Assembly: GCA_947629745.1 (NCBI GenBank) | Contig: CANREZ010000001.1 | Coordinates: forward strand, 189,181 to 222,597 | DNA: 33,417 bases | Direction of reading: 5' to 3' | Source of the DNA: an uncultured Clostridia bacterium | Lineage (GTDB): Bacteria; Bacillota; Clostridia; Christensenellales; UBA1242 | In this document: one piece after another, positions 11,571-18,921 of the stretch | How positions within the stretch are numbered: position 1 is the first letter of the stretch | Layout: each line of letters starts with the position of its first letter | Position numbers and translations under genes: made by a program | Notes under the pieces: generated by a model | What the model saw: only the letters and a program-made list of their open reading frames with translations | What the model was told of the DNA's origin: nothing | Database searches by the model: none

Positions 11571-11600
11571 GCATAAAGGTTGGGAAAATTTGCCAAACTA
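11571..11600 (+). promoter_or_regulatory. Putative sigma-G promoter of gerABC operon
   Basis: GCATA (11571-11575), an 18-nt spacer, and CAAACTA (11594-11600) resemble the forespore sigma-G consensus (GHATR, about 18 nt, CATXHTA) with one mismatch in the -10. Known gerA-type operons in Bacillus are sigma-G dependent, so element and context agree. A start site around 11607 would fall after the tracked ORF start at 11555 and supports translation from 11621. It is inferred from sequence match only. Confidence 0.5.
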
Positions 11601-11620
11601 AGGTAATGATGGGAGGCTTT

Positions 11621-13138
11621 ATGGGGAAGTACACAGAGGCTGTAGACAACTCAGAATTTAAGATAGATACTCCTATGGTGGATATCCCCGAGGGGAAGAT
11701 AGGAAAGTCGTTATCACGAAATATGGCAAAGCTTGACCGGGCTTATGCTAGCGACTTAATCAAGAAATCTATCACTATTGGTGGCAAGGATGCCGAGATA
11801 GTATATATCCTAGGATTAGTCGAGGTCAATTATATCTCCCGTTACATAGTAGACCCCCTACTTGCGGCAAAAGGCAAAGTTGGGACGATAGAGGATATCA
11901 AGGGGCACTTGCTATTGCCCGAGGCGAAGATATGTGAGACCTTTAGCGATATAAATATAGAGATATGCAAGGGCAAGGCGATAATCCTAGTAGATGGGAT
12001 GAATCAAGCGCTGTCCTGCTCGGTGGATAACTTCAAAGTGAGATCGATCGAGGAGCCGCCAAATAGTGCCGTGCTATATGGTCCGCGTGCGGGATTTACC
12101 GAGGATATCAAGAGTAATATAAACCAGATCCGAAAAATACTCTCTACACCACATTTAGTGCGAAAGAGCATGAAGATCGGGCGCATCACACACACCGATG
12201 TGGCCATAATGTACCTAGATAACGTGGCAAGCCCCGAGGTAGTGAGAAAGATAGAAAAAGCTTTGCTTGAGATAGATATAGATGGAGTGATAGATAGCCA
12301 TTACCTCACGCAGTACTTGTCTAGCCGAAAGTACAGTGTGTTTAAACAAGTGGGCATTACCGAGAAACCCGATATTGCCGCAGCCAAGATGTTGGAGGGT
12401 AGGGTAGCAATCATTGTGGATGGATCACCAATTGTGTTGACATTGCCATTCATGCTAATAGAGGATTTGCAGTCCAGCAACGATTATTACTCCAATAGGC
12501 AGAGGGCAGTATTCCTAAGAGTGCTTAGGATGCTATCCATAGTGATCACTGTGTATATCCCTGCCATGTACGTAGCCGTACAAATTTACCACTACAAGGC
12601 CATTCCATTAAAGTTCCTAGTGACTATCATTAACGCGACACAAGGCCTGCCATTCACACCGTTTGCTGAGATGGTGTTTACCCTACTATTATTTGAGATA
12701 CTATATGAGGCTAGCCTTAGGATGCCATCATATCTAGGCCTTGCTATGAGCATTGTGGGGGCGCTAGTGTTAGGCGATATGGCAGTTGCAGCAGGATTAG
12801 TCAGCCCACCAGCTGTGATGATAATGGCTCTATCCGGCATCACGCTATACACCATTCCGCACCAAGTGACACAGTTTTCGCTGCTAAGGCTATTATTCGT
12901 GGCTGTGGGCGGCACACTAGGATTCTATGGCATTGTGATACTCACCATATACATTGTGATGTATTTGTGCGACTTTGACAGCCTCGGAACGCCATATCTT
13001 GCGCCAATATCACCTATGTATGAGGTGGATATGAAGGATGGGATATTGAAGTACGATATTAGCAAGATGACGACAAGACCTCGTGCTATCCCATCAATAA
13101 ATACTCGTCGTCAAAGGAATAAGGATAATAAGCGATGA
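11621..13138 (+). CDS. gerA: Spore germinant receptor subunit A (GerA family)
   Basis: This is the A subunit of a GerA-type germinant receptor, an inner spore-membrane complex that senses nutrients and triggers germination. The N-terminal soluble region carries the family signature near RSIEEPPN...YGPRAGFTEDI. The C-terminal half holds about five hydrophobic segments with family-typical stretches such as IPAMYVAV, GLPFTPFAE, EILYEASLRMP and VGALVLGDMAV. Length from the chosen start is 505 residues, normal for the family. I chose ATG 11621 because GGGAGG sits just upstream (11611-11616) and the putative sigma-G promoter would start transcription near 11607; the tracked start at 11555 adds 22 residues with no family support. 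Its stop overlaps the gerB start by ATGA. Confidence 0.95.
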   Translation: MGKYTEAVDNSEFKIDTPMVDIPEGKIGKSLSRNMAKLDRAYASDLIKKSITIGGKDAEIVYILGLVEVNYISRYIVDPLLAAKGKVGTIEDIKGHLLLPEAKICETFSDINIEICKGKAIILVDGMNQALSCSVDNFKVRSIEEPPNSAVLYGPRAGFTEDIKSNINQIRKILSTPHLVRKSMKIGRITHTDVAIMYLDNVASPEVVRKIEKALLEIDIDGVIDSHYLTQYLSSRKYSVFKQVGITEKPDIAAAKMLEGRVAIIVDGSPIVLTLPFMLIEDLQSSNDYYSNRQRAVFLRVLRMLSIVITVYIPAMYVAVQIYHYKAIPLKFLVTIINATQGLPFTPFAEMVFTLLLFEILYEASLRMPSYLGLAMSIVGALVLGDMAVAAGLVSPPAVMIMALSGITLYTIPHQVTQFSLLRLLFVAVGGTLGFYGIVILTIYIVMYLCDFDSLGTPYLAPISPMYEVDMKDGILKYDISKMTTRPRAIPSINTRRQRNKDNKR

Positions 13139-14256
13139 AAGAAAAGATATCTCCTAGGCAAGCAAGTGTGCTAATATTCCTTGCCATAATCTCAATGAAA
13201 TTCCTATTCATGCCAGCCACGATGACTAGGTTTTCCGGCCTGGATATTTACCTGTGTGTGGCCTTTGGCCTCGTGTGTGACATGCTAACTCTAGTCATTT
13301 ATTACTATTGCTCAAAGAAAATGCCAGATGCTACACTTTTTGACATTTTATCCCGAGTTTTTGGCAAGATTGTCACTAAAATTGTCTATATTGCCCTAGC
13401 ATTTATATTCTTTATTAAGGCAGTATTTATCATCAAGGCACTGCATCTGTATATCCTAGATACACTGTATGAGACTTTGCCTTATGTGATGTACACCGTG
13501 CCTATTGCGATACTCATTTTCTACGCGCTTAGGAAGAATCTTGTCACATACGCTAGGTGTTGTGAGATATTCCTAATTGTGATAGCCCTAGCCATTATTG
13601 CTTGCATCACAATACCAATTCAGGCGATTGACACTCTAAATTTCTTCCCAATGCTAAAGGATGGATTCCTCGCCCTGCCACGCGGATATCTCTACTGTGC
13701 GTATGGGTTCGGGGATTATTTGGTGCTAGCGGTGCTGCTTGGTCATATCGATTACAGCCGTTCAAAGGGTCATAGCATCATCTATATTAGCATAGTTGCA
13801 GCGAGCTTAATTGTGGCATATTATGCTATATTTGTTGGAGTATTCGGCAATATGGGTGTGGCGCAAGCACTAGCTCTATCCGACCTATCCATCCATGCGC
13901 AGTTGCCAAATACACTAGGCAGGCTCGACTGGCTGATAATCTTCCTGTGGTCATTCACATTGGTGCTAGAATGTGTGCTGTACCTATTCTACTGCAAACG
14001 CTGTATTGTGGCCGCCACAACGGATAGAATTGACAAGTATCTGCCAATTGTAATTATTACACTTATGATTACCACAATGGTGATACTCTATCGCGATATA
14101 GACCGAGTGCTAGGACTTGTGACAAGCACGGCTTTTGTCAGCATAGCATTTAGCATATATTTTGGCGTGCCAGCACTAATACTCATTGCGTTGGTTGTAG
14201 GGAAAATTAGGGAGAGGAGTCATGAAAGAAAAGTTAAAAAACCTATGCGTGCATAG
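13135..14256 (+). CDS. gerB: Spore germination permease-like subunit B (GerB family)
   Basis: This is the B subunit of the germinant receptor, related to amino-acid/polyamine permeases and implicated in germinant recognition. Its 373 residues form about ten hydrophobic helices across the whole length. Family-typical features include the N-terminal ISPRQASVLIFL, the mid-protein NFFPMLKDGF and the late RLDWLIIFLWSF stretch. ATG 13135 overlaps the gerA stop (ATGA), implying translational coupling. Its 3' end overlaps gerC by 35 nt. The C-terminal tail is short and basic (KIRERSHERKVKKP). Confidence 0.94.
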   Translation: MKEKISPRQASVLIFLAIISMKFLFMPATMTRFSGLDIYLCVAFGLVCDMLTLVIYYYCSKKMPDATLFDILSRVFGKIVTKIVYIALAFIFFIKAVFIIKALHLYILDTLYETLPYVMYTVPIAILIFYALRKNLVTYARCCEIFLIVIALAIIACITIPIQAIDTLNFFPMLKDGFLALPRGYLYCAYGFGDYLVLAVLLGHIDYSRSKGHSIIYISIVAASLIVAYYAIFVGVFGNMGVAQALALSDLSIHAQLPNTLGRLDWLIIFLWSFTLVLECVLYLFYCKRCIVAATTDRIDKYLPIVIITLMITTMVILYRDIDRVLGLVTSTAFVSIAFSIYFGVPALILIALVVGKIRERSHERKVKKPMRA

Positions 14257-15451
14257 CACAGCTATAGTATTCTTTGTGCTCGCAGTGTTCCTCGTGCCTA
14301 TCGCTATGTACACAGCCTCGGCTTTTGATAGATACGCCCTTGTTGCAGTGTTGGGCCTTGATGCAAAAGATGACAAGTACGAGGTATCCGCACTAGTTAT
14401 CACCCCACAGGTGTCGGGGCAGTTCTCCGAGAGCCTTAGGAAGTTTGATTCATCAGGGGATAGTGTGGCGCAGTGCCTGCTATCCATGGGAATTTCCCTT
14501 GGCAAGCAAATTGACCTTGCTCACTGCGAGGCCATAGTGCTAGGAGATGAAATACTGGAAGATGATGCGACAAAGTATCTAGATTATTTCATGAGAAATA
14601 GCAATCTTGCGATAAACAGCATTCTCATCAACGCACCAGGTGGGGCAAATGAGTTGCTCGATGCAATATCTAGTGCGCAGACCAATGACGATATCTCCAT
14701 CCAAAATATTATAGCGTACCACAAGGATGTGCTATTCACCGCCGAGGTCAATGTGGGGAATTATTATAGATATTACAATAGGCCGGACCAGACGTATTTC
14801 CTGCCAATTTTTGAGGGCAAACAGGGTGGAAGTGCGGCAAATGATGGTGGTAGCAAAGCCGGAGGAGAAGCCGAAGGTGACGGCGGTGCTGGAATGCCCC
14901 AGGGTGGCGGTGGCGGAGATAAGACGATTGACGCAGCAGGCAAGACCGCACTAATTAAGGCCGGCAAGAAACTCCGAGAACTCGACCAAGAAGAGATCAT
15001 TGCATACAATATTTTCTCACGTTGGACTACTAGGACGCAGTTTACCGTTCCCGATCCATACCACGATGGAATGCTCGTTATAGACGGTACGGAGAAGAAA
15101 GTGAGTGTGAAGACAAGATTTGAGGACGGTGTGCCAGTGATTACCTTTAAGGTATCCATGCTAGCCCTATCCGATGAATTGCAGAAGTCTAGATACAACC
15201 TCACCGATTTCTTCACTACAGATAGTATGATAAATGTCCGCATGAAGGATATTATCCACGATCGCATGGAAGGTTATCTAGATATGTTAGCCGCTAATAT
15301 TGCACGTGACAACACCGATACGCTAGATATCTACCAGCATTTTGATGCGTTCCACCACAGCGAGTGGCAGGAGTTTGTAAAACGTTATCCAAATGATTAC
15401 CTATCCCATGTGAAATTTGAGTTCCAGTCCGACATCAAGGATACGCTGTAG
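14222..15451 (+). CDS. gerC: Ger(x)C family germination protein, lacking lipobox cysteine
   Basis: This is the C subunit of the germinant receptor, normally a lipoprotein on the outer face of the spore inner membrane. ATG 14222 follows GGGAGAGGAG with good spacing and lies inside the gerB end. The N-terminus has one hydrophobic helix (about residues 14-32). Where family members usually read 'GCWDR', this protein reads ASAFDRYALVAVLGLDA, so the acylated cysteine is absent and the protein may be held by an uncleaved signal anchor (inference). A Gly/Ala/Ser-rich low-complexity insert lies around residues 200-235 (GGSAANDGG to GGGGGDK) between the N-terminal domains and the C-terminal GerAC domain. 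Length is 409 residues, close to family norm. It is the last gene of the operon. Confidence 0.9.
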   Translation: MKEKLKNLCVHSTAIVFFVLAVFLVPIAMYTASAFDRYALVAVLGLDAKDDKYEVSALVITPQVSGQFSESLRKFDSSGDSVAQCLLSMGISLGKQIDLAHCEAIVLGDEILEDDATKYLDYFMRNSNLAINSILINAPGGANELLDAISSAQTNDDISIQNIIAYHKDVLFTAEVNVGNYYRYYNRPDQTYFLPIFEGKQGGSAANDGGSKAGGEAEGDGGAGMPQGGGGGDKTIDAAGKTALIKAGKKLRELDQEEIIAYNIFSRWTTRTQFTVPDPYHDGMLVIDGTEKKVSVKTRFEDGVPVITFKVSMLALSDELQKSRYNLTDFFTTDSMINVRMKDIIHDRMEGYLDMLAANIARDNTDTLDIYQHFDAFHHSEWQEFVKRYPNDYLSHVKFEFQSDIKDTL

Positions 15452-15489
15452 GGAAAAACTATTTTAGGTGATAAAAAGTGTCACTTATA

Positions 15490-15782
15490 TTATTAGAGGG
15501 TGGAGGAGTTGGAACTAAAATGGGTGAAAAAAGCCCGCTCAATGTGGCACGCCACTGTCCTTGATTACAATAGAGTGTAGTTATTGAATTATTTAGAGGG
15601 AATTTAGTTGGAATTAAGGTAGGTAAAAGAGCTTGCTCAATCCCCTCAGTCTGCACATTCGTGCATCCAGCTCCCCCTACTACGGGGCGCCTAAATAAGG
15701 TTAAAAGAGATAATATTTGGATTTGCAGGGCGCATTATATGGATAAAATTAATAAGATAACTACTTCACTTGTGGGTGCCTT
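15490..15782 (+). repeat. Composite palindromic repeat, copy A
   Basis: Most of the 498-base gap between gerC and the next gene is this element. It has two related modules, each starting TTAGAGGG...AGTTGG...GGTAAAAGAGC/GGGTGAAAA and reaching GCTCAAT, followed by a small hairpin. Module 1 ends in GTGG-CACG-CCAC. Module 2 has CCCCTCAG, then TGCAC-ATTC-GTGCA, then CAGCTCCCCCTACTACGGGGCGCC, itself a hairpin. A further segment, TTTGGATTTGCAGGGCGC to CACTTGTGGGTGCC (about 15717-15782), recurs almost exactly in copy B. No coding capacity; the tracked minus-strand 65-aa ORF is a shadow. Confidence 0.8.
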
Positions 15783-15806
15783 ATTAGAATTATTTTAAAA
15801 AGCAAC

Positions 15807-15836
15807 AAAAAAGGTGAGATATTTCTCACCTTTTTG
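15807..15836. terminator. Bidirectional terminator between gerC and convergent unknown gene
   Basis: An A6 run, GGTGAGA, loop TATT, TCTCACC, then a T5 run. A and T runs flank both sides, so it can end transcripts from gerC (+) and from the convergent minus-strand gene. Confidence 0.85.
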
Positions 15837-15949
15837 TATTTATGATTAATTATTATCTAGATATTAATTATTACTACACATCGTTGATTTATTTGTATCA
15901 ATATAGGATAATTTTTATCTATCTATATAATTGATGTATAGAGAATTAA

Positions 15950-16888
15950 TTAACGGTCCATGCCTTCATCAAATTTTTCGGAAATTCTTGGTTTATTATT
16001 TTCAAGTGCTACTTTTAGGACGGTATCTAGCATATCCATATATTTATCTATATAGTGTTCATCCCAATGTGCGTTGTAATTTTCCTTTTGCTGTCTAAGG
16101 AGTCTTAGATATTCCACTAATTCTATATAAGTACGTGGATGTGGAGCGTCACAAGGCTGTGCTTTCTTAAAAATTTCCAGCCAAAGCACATTCGCATCAT
16201 TTAGGATGCTTGTGGCATTGTAAGCATATTCCCTAGAATTGTTATTAAAGGACTTGTAGCAAACATTCTTCCTGCCATAGAAATTGTCCACTCTATTTGC
16301 AAGATTTTCATACGAACCTTTGATCTCGTCGATATCTACTTGAGTTAGGAAAGTACTTAAGCAATATCTTAGTCTAAATAATTCGTCCTCAAAGAATATC
16401 TTGTCAGCATCGACATTGGTCTCGGTGAGGCGAGTATCGTCATAATAACTTCGCCTATCTACAGACCTTGGTTGTCTATAATCGTAGCTACCCTCGATGG
16501 TATCTACTATTAGTGACTCGTTTAGCGGGCCATCGTTGCGCAAACGATTGAGAATTGAACGTAGTGTACTTTGTCGGTCAAGGAATCTATTCATAAAATA
16601 TGAGTAGATATCCAAATTCTTAAGCTCAAGTGGGGTCATCTTGGAAACGTCATTTACAAAATTTGGATAGTCGACAATCATTATATTGCCAAAGCTACGG
16701 ATAAATGGTATGAACAAATTGCATGCGGTGTCGGTGTATTTATTGCTCTTGCCATACACTTCGTAAAACATAGGACATGCTACGCCTAGACTCCAGAGTG
16801 TATCGGTATATATCTTCATAGCACAACTCATGCCAGCTTCAAGTATATCTCTAGCTTCTTCACTTAGATTGAATTTCTCTTTTTTCAT
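15950..16888 (-). CDS. Unrecognised helical protein, co-regulated pair member 1
   Basis: I do not recognise a family. The protein is about 312 residues, charged, apparently all-helical and cytoplasmic, with no signal peptide or convincing membrane segment. It has a short moderately hydrophobic patch (SCAMKIYTDTLWSLGVACPMF) near the N-terminus, a Tyr/Arg/Asp-rich linker near residue 135-155 (SYDYRQPRSVDRRSYYDD) and a few scattered cysteines. The tracked start at 16891 is TTG; ATG 16888 follows immediately and is preferred, with GGAGAA upstream. Its promoter has a TTGACT-17-GATAAT core with a TTGTGCA-N3-TGCACAA palindrome upstream, the same design as the divergent gene at 17519. No clear sequence similarity between the two proteins is visible. 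Function unknown. Confidence 0.75.
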   Translation of the reverse strand: MKKEKFNLSEEARDILEAGMSCAMKIYTDTLWSLGVACPMFYEVYGKSNKYTDTACNLFIPFIRSFGNIMIVDYPNFVNDVSKMTPLELKNLDIYSYFMNRFLDRQSTLRSILNRLRNDGPLNESLIVDTIEGSYDYRQPRSVDRRSYYDDTRLTETNVDADKIFFEDELFRLRYCLSTFLTQVDIDEIKGSYENLANRVDNFYGRKNVCYKSFNNNSREYAYNATSILNDANVLWLEIFKKAQPCDAPHPRTYIELVEYLRLLRQQKENYNAHWDEHYIDKYMDMLDTVLKVALENNKPRISEKFDEGMDR

Positions 16889-16920
16889 CAAATTCTTCTC
16901 CTATTTTACATTTCAATAAT

Positions 16921-16982
16921 ATTATCTTAATTTTAAATATAAAAGTCAATAAATTTTTTATCACTTTGTGCAATCTGCACAA
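16921..16982 (-). promoter_or_regulatory. Promoter plus palindromic operator of unknown gene 1
   Basis: On the minus strand: TTGTGCA-GAT-TGCACAA (16982-16966), 16 nt, TTGACT (16949-16944), 17 nt, GATAAT (16926-16921). The palindrome is a perfect 7-bp inverted repeat. Its centre is about 60 nt upstream of the expected transcription start, a position typical of class I activators. The same arrangement precedes the gene at 17519. Confidence 0.75.
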
Positions 16983-17040
16983 GAGGATTTATGGGGAGAA
17001 TGAAAAGATGTAGGGATATAACAAACTAGTGTTAAAAGTA

Positions 17041-17326
17041 TTTGAGTTAGAGGGTAGAGGAGTTGGAACAAAAGTGGGTGAAAAGAGCCTGCGTTAGTCC
17101 CCTCAGGTGGCACGCCACTTTCCTAAATGTAAATTATGTGTACTCATGTAACTATGTGGTGGAATATAGTTGGAATATAAGTTGGGAATGTATGCTCGCT
17201 CAATCCCCTCAGACCGCAGACGCGGCCAGCTCCCCCTACTACGGGGCGCCTATATAAGGATTTGGATTTGCAGGGCGCCTTATATGGATGAAATTAATAA
17301 GATAACTACTTCACTTGTGGGCGCCT
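17041..17326 (+). repeat. Composite palindromic repeat, copy B
   Basis: Same layout as copy A, lying between the two divergent unknown genes: TTAGAGGG...AGTTGG...GGGTGAAAA, CCCCTCAG, GTGG-CACG-CCAC, a degenerate second left arm, CAATCCCCTCAG, CCGC-AGAC-GCGG, and the CCCC-TACTAC-GGGG hairpin. It ends with the TTTGGATTTGCAGGGCGC to CACTTGTGGGCGCC segment (about 17261-17326), nearly identical to copy A. The tracked 64-aa ORF inside it is a by-product of the repeat. Outside the repeat, the 630-base gap holds only the two promoter/operator regions. Confidence 0.8.
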
Positions 17327-17400
17327 AGAAAGAAGGAATTATTTTAATTAGAGATTATAAAGAACTATTTTGTAAACGCGATGTTTAATAGCAAAAAATG

Positions 17401-17465
17401 TTTTGTGCAATGTGCACAAAAAGTGTATTTACTTATTGACTTATGGGTATGAAATTTAAGATAAT
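17401..17465 (+). promoter_or_regulatory. Promoter plus palindromic operator of unknown gene 2
   Basis: TTTTGTGCA-ATG-TGCACAAAA (17401-17421) is a perfect 9-bp inverted repeat. From its TTGTGCA/TGCACAA core there are 16 nt to TTGACT (17436-17441), then 18 nt to GATAAT (17460-17465). The flanks TTATTGACTT and TTAAGATAAT also match the promoter of the divergent gene. The palindrome centre is about 61 nt upstream of the likely start site. Confidence 0.75.
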
Positions 17466-17518
17466 AAATGTGTGAGTGATATACTTGCATAGCAAGGATA
17501 TTAAATAGGGGAGAAAAT

Positions 17519-18547
17519 ATGAGAGTAACCGATAACTCAAGTTTGCACACAATTCATGTGTCAGATAGAATTCAAGAGAGAATTCTTGGGTGCAAAAATT
17601 TGGATGATGCTATGTACAATGTAGTGGCAAAAATTTGTAGTGACATTAGTCATAGCAAACTAGATGAGGTAAAACGCGAGAAATTATTTGATCTAGTAGT
17701 TATTCCGCTAATGGATTTGATCCCACAGTACAGGTCAATTGCTTCTTCTTGGGAAAATGCATTTAGCAATTATGATAGAGAGTACGAGGAAAAAGTCTCA
17801 ACAATAAAGGATCCGAAGATATTAAAACATTACTACAAGGAAACTCTTGCAAAAGAAGTGGAATTGGACAAACAAGTGCTCCATACTACAAGGTATTTCC
17901 TATCTGTATATCGTAACGCAGTAGACGATGTGGAGTCTATGATAAAAAAGGACGAGATTGACGAATCCCTAGTCATGCCAATATATGATTTATTCACCAA
18001 ATATTGCGGCACACTACGTATTGGCCTAAGGGATGAAGTGAAGGATATTGACACCGATGACGTGGCAAAGCGTGAACTCTACTTTGACATGATAGGTGAA
18101 GATATTAGATATTTCATGGATATGCTAAGTAGTATCCATACGCTTGCGAACAAGCATATGAAAAGGACGGACAAAAAGCGCCTATCTGTGAATAGGCAGC
18201 ACGATAGATTATCATCCTACAACATGGCAATAATGCTGCCAAAGCAATTAAAAATGATGAACCTACTAGAGCATGACCGCGCAACCAATAGGGAAGTTGA
18301 AAGATATTTTAGAGAGGTTCAAGAATTTTACGATAAATTAGCACAGGCTGAAAAGTTGATGGAAAATAACTTCATTAACCTATCTAAGTACAATCCATAC
18401 AGGAATGTAGCAAAAGTCTACAAAGAGGAAAGCAAACTGGGTGATGCCGAACTATATGTCGATACGAAAGTGCCAAGATATGAGGGCGAAGATGACTTCA
18501 TCGACCATAATATATTCTATGGCTACAATGATGATGACGAAAGATAA
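17519..18547 (+). CDS. Unrecognised helical protein, co-regulated pair member 2
   Basis: I do not recognise a family. The protein is 342 residues, highly charged, predicted helical and cytoplasmic, with no signal peptide or membrane helix. Heptad-like charged stretches (e.g. YFREVQEFYDKLAQAEKLMEN) could form coiled coil, and the C-terminus is acidic (NDDDER). ATG 17519 is supported by GGGGAG eight bases upstream. The 5' region carries a TTGTGCA-N3-TGCACAA palindrome and a TTGACT/GATAAT promoter matching that of the divergent unknown gene, so the two are probably switched on together. A perfect terminator follows. A physical or pathway partnership with the other gene is inference from shared control and adjacency. 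Confidence 0.78.
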   Translation: MRVTDNSSLHTIHVSDRIQERILGCKNLDDAMYNVVAKICSDISHSKLDEVKREKLFDLVVIPLMDLIPQYRSIASSWENAFSNYDREYEEKVSTIKDPKILKHYYKETLAKEVELDKQVLHTTRYFLSVYRNAVDDVESMIKKDEIDESLVMPIYDLFTKYCGTLRIGLRDEVKDIDTDDVAKRELYFDMIGEDIRYFMDMLSSIHTLANKHMKRTDKKRLSVNRQHDRLSSYNMAIMLPKQLKMMNLLEHDRATNREVERYFREVQEFYDKLAQAEKLMENNFINLSKYNPYRNVAKVYKEESKLGDAELYVDTKVPRYEGEDDFIDHNIFYGYNDDDER

Positions 18548-18574
18548 TTAGAACAATTTAAAATAAAGTGAGAT

Positions 18575-18609
18575 AAAAAAAAGTGTTACATGGTGTAACA
18601 CTTTTTTTT
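18575..18609. terminator. Bidirectional terminator between unknown gene 2 and alaS
   Basis: A perfect 16-bp stem, A8-GTGTTACA / TGTAACAC-T8, around a TGG loop. The A and T tracts let it act on both strands, serving the plus-strand gene and the convergent alaS operon. Confidence 0.9.
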
Positions 18610-18921
18610 ATTATTAAATTATTTTATTTTAAAAAATATTTTTAATTTAAATTTTAATTTTTTAATATTAATTTTCCAAAAAAATTATTTTTAAATGCTA
18701 ATTTTTGATTTTATTTTATTTTTAAATATTAAATTTTAATTAAATTTTAACATATTTTATTTTTTATTTTAATTTTAAATTATAATTTTATTTATTATTT
18801 TAATTTTATAATTTTTAAAATATTTTTAATTTTTATTTTTACTTGTTATAAAATTTTAATATTATTTTTTATATAAATTGTTTTGCAAATTAATATAGAT
18901 ATTTGTAAATATATTATCAAT
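18610..18921. other. Extremely AT-rich low-complexity spacer
   Basis: About 310 bases between convergent genes made almost wholly of A and T, rich in AATTTTAATTT-like strings with scarcely any G or C. It contains no ORF in the track and no GC-bearing hairpin I can see. The neighbouring coding sequence is far more balanced. Possibilities are a relaxed spacer, a nucleoid-protein binding region or an intrinsically bent or unwinding stretch; none is demonstrated. Confidence 0.8.

Noticed and set aside
11555-11620. Longer N-terminus for GerA
   Set aside because: A better ATG with GGGAGG lies at 11621 and the likely promoter start is downstream of 11555.
14773-15267. 164-aa minus-strand ORF opposite gerC
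   Set aside because: It is the antisense shadow of gerC; its Pro/Ser-rich stretch merely mirrors the Gly-rich insert.
15490-15782. Repeat clusters as a CRISPR array
   Set aside because: Units are long, hairpin-rich and irregularly spaced, with no uniform spacers and no cas genes.
16966-16982. TTGTGCA palindrome as a Rex box
   Set aside because: Rex sites read TTGTGAA-N4-TTCACAA; here the half-site base and spacer length differ.
17063-17257. 64-aa ORF and similar small ORFs in repeats (15459-15656, 30966-31166)
   Set aside because: They are translations of the palindromic repeats with no ribosome site or family similarity.
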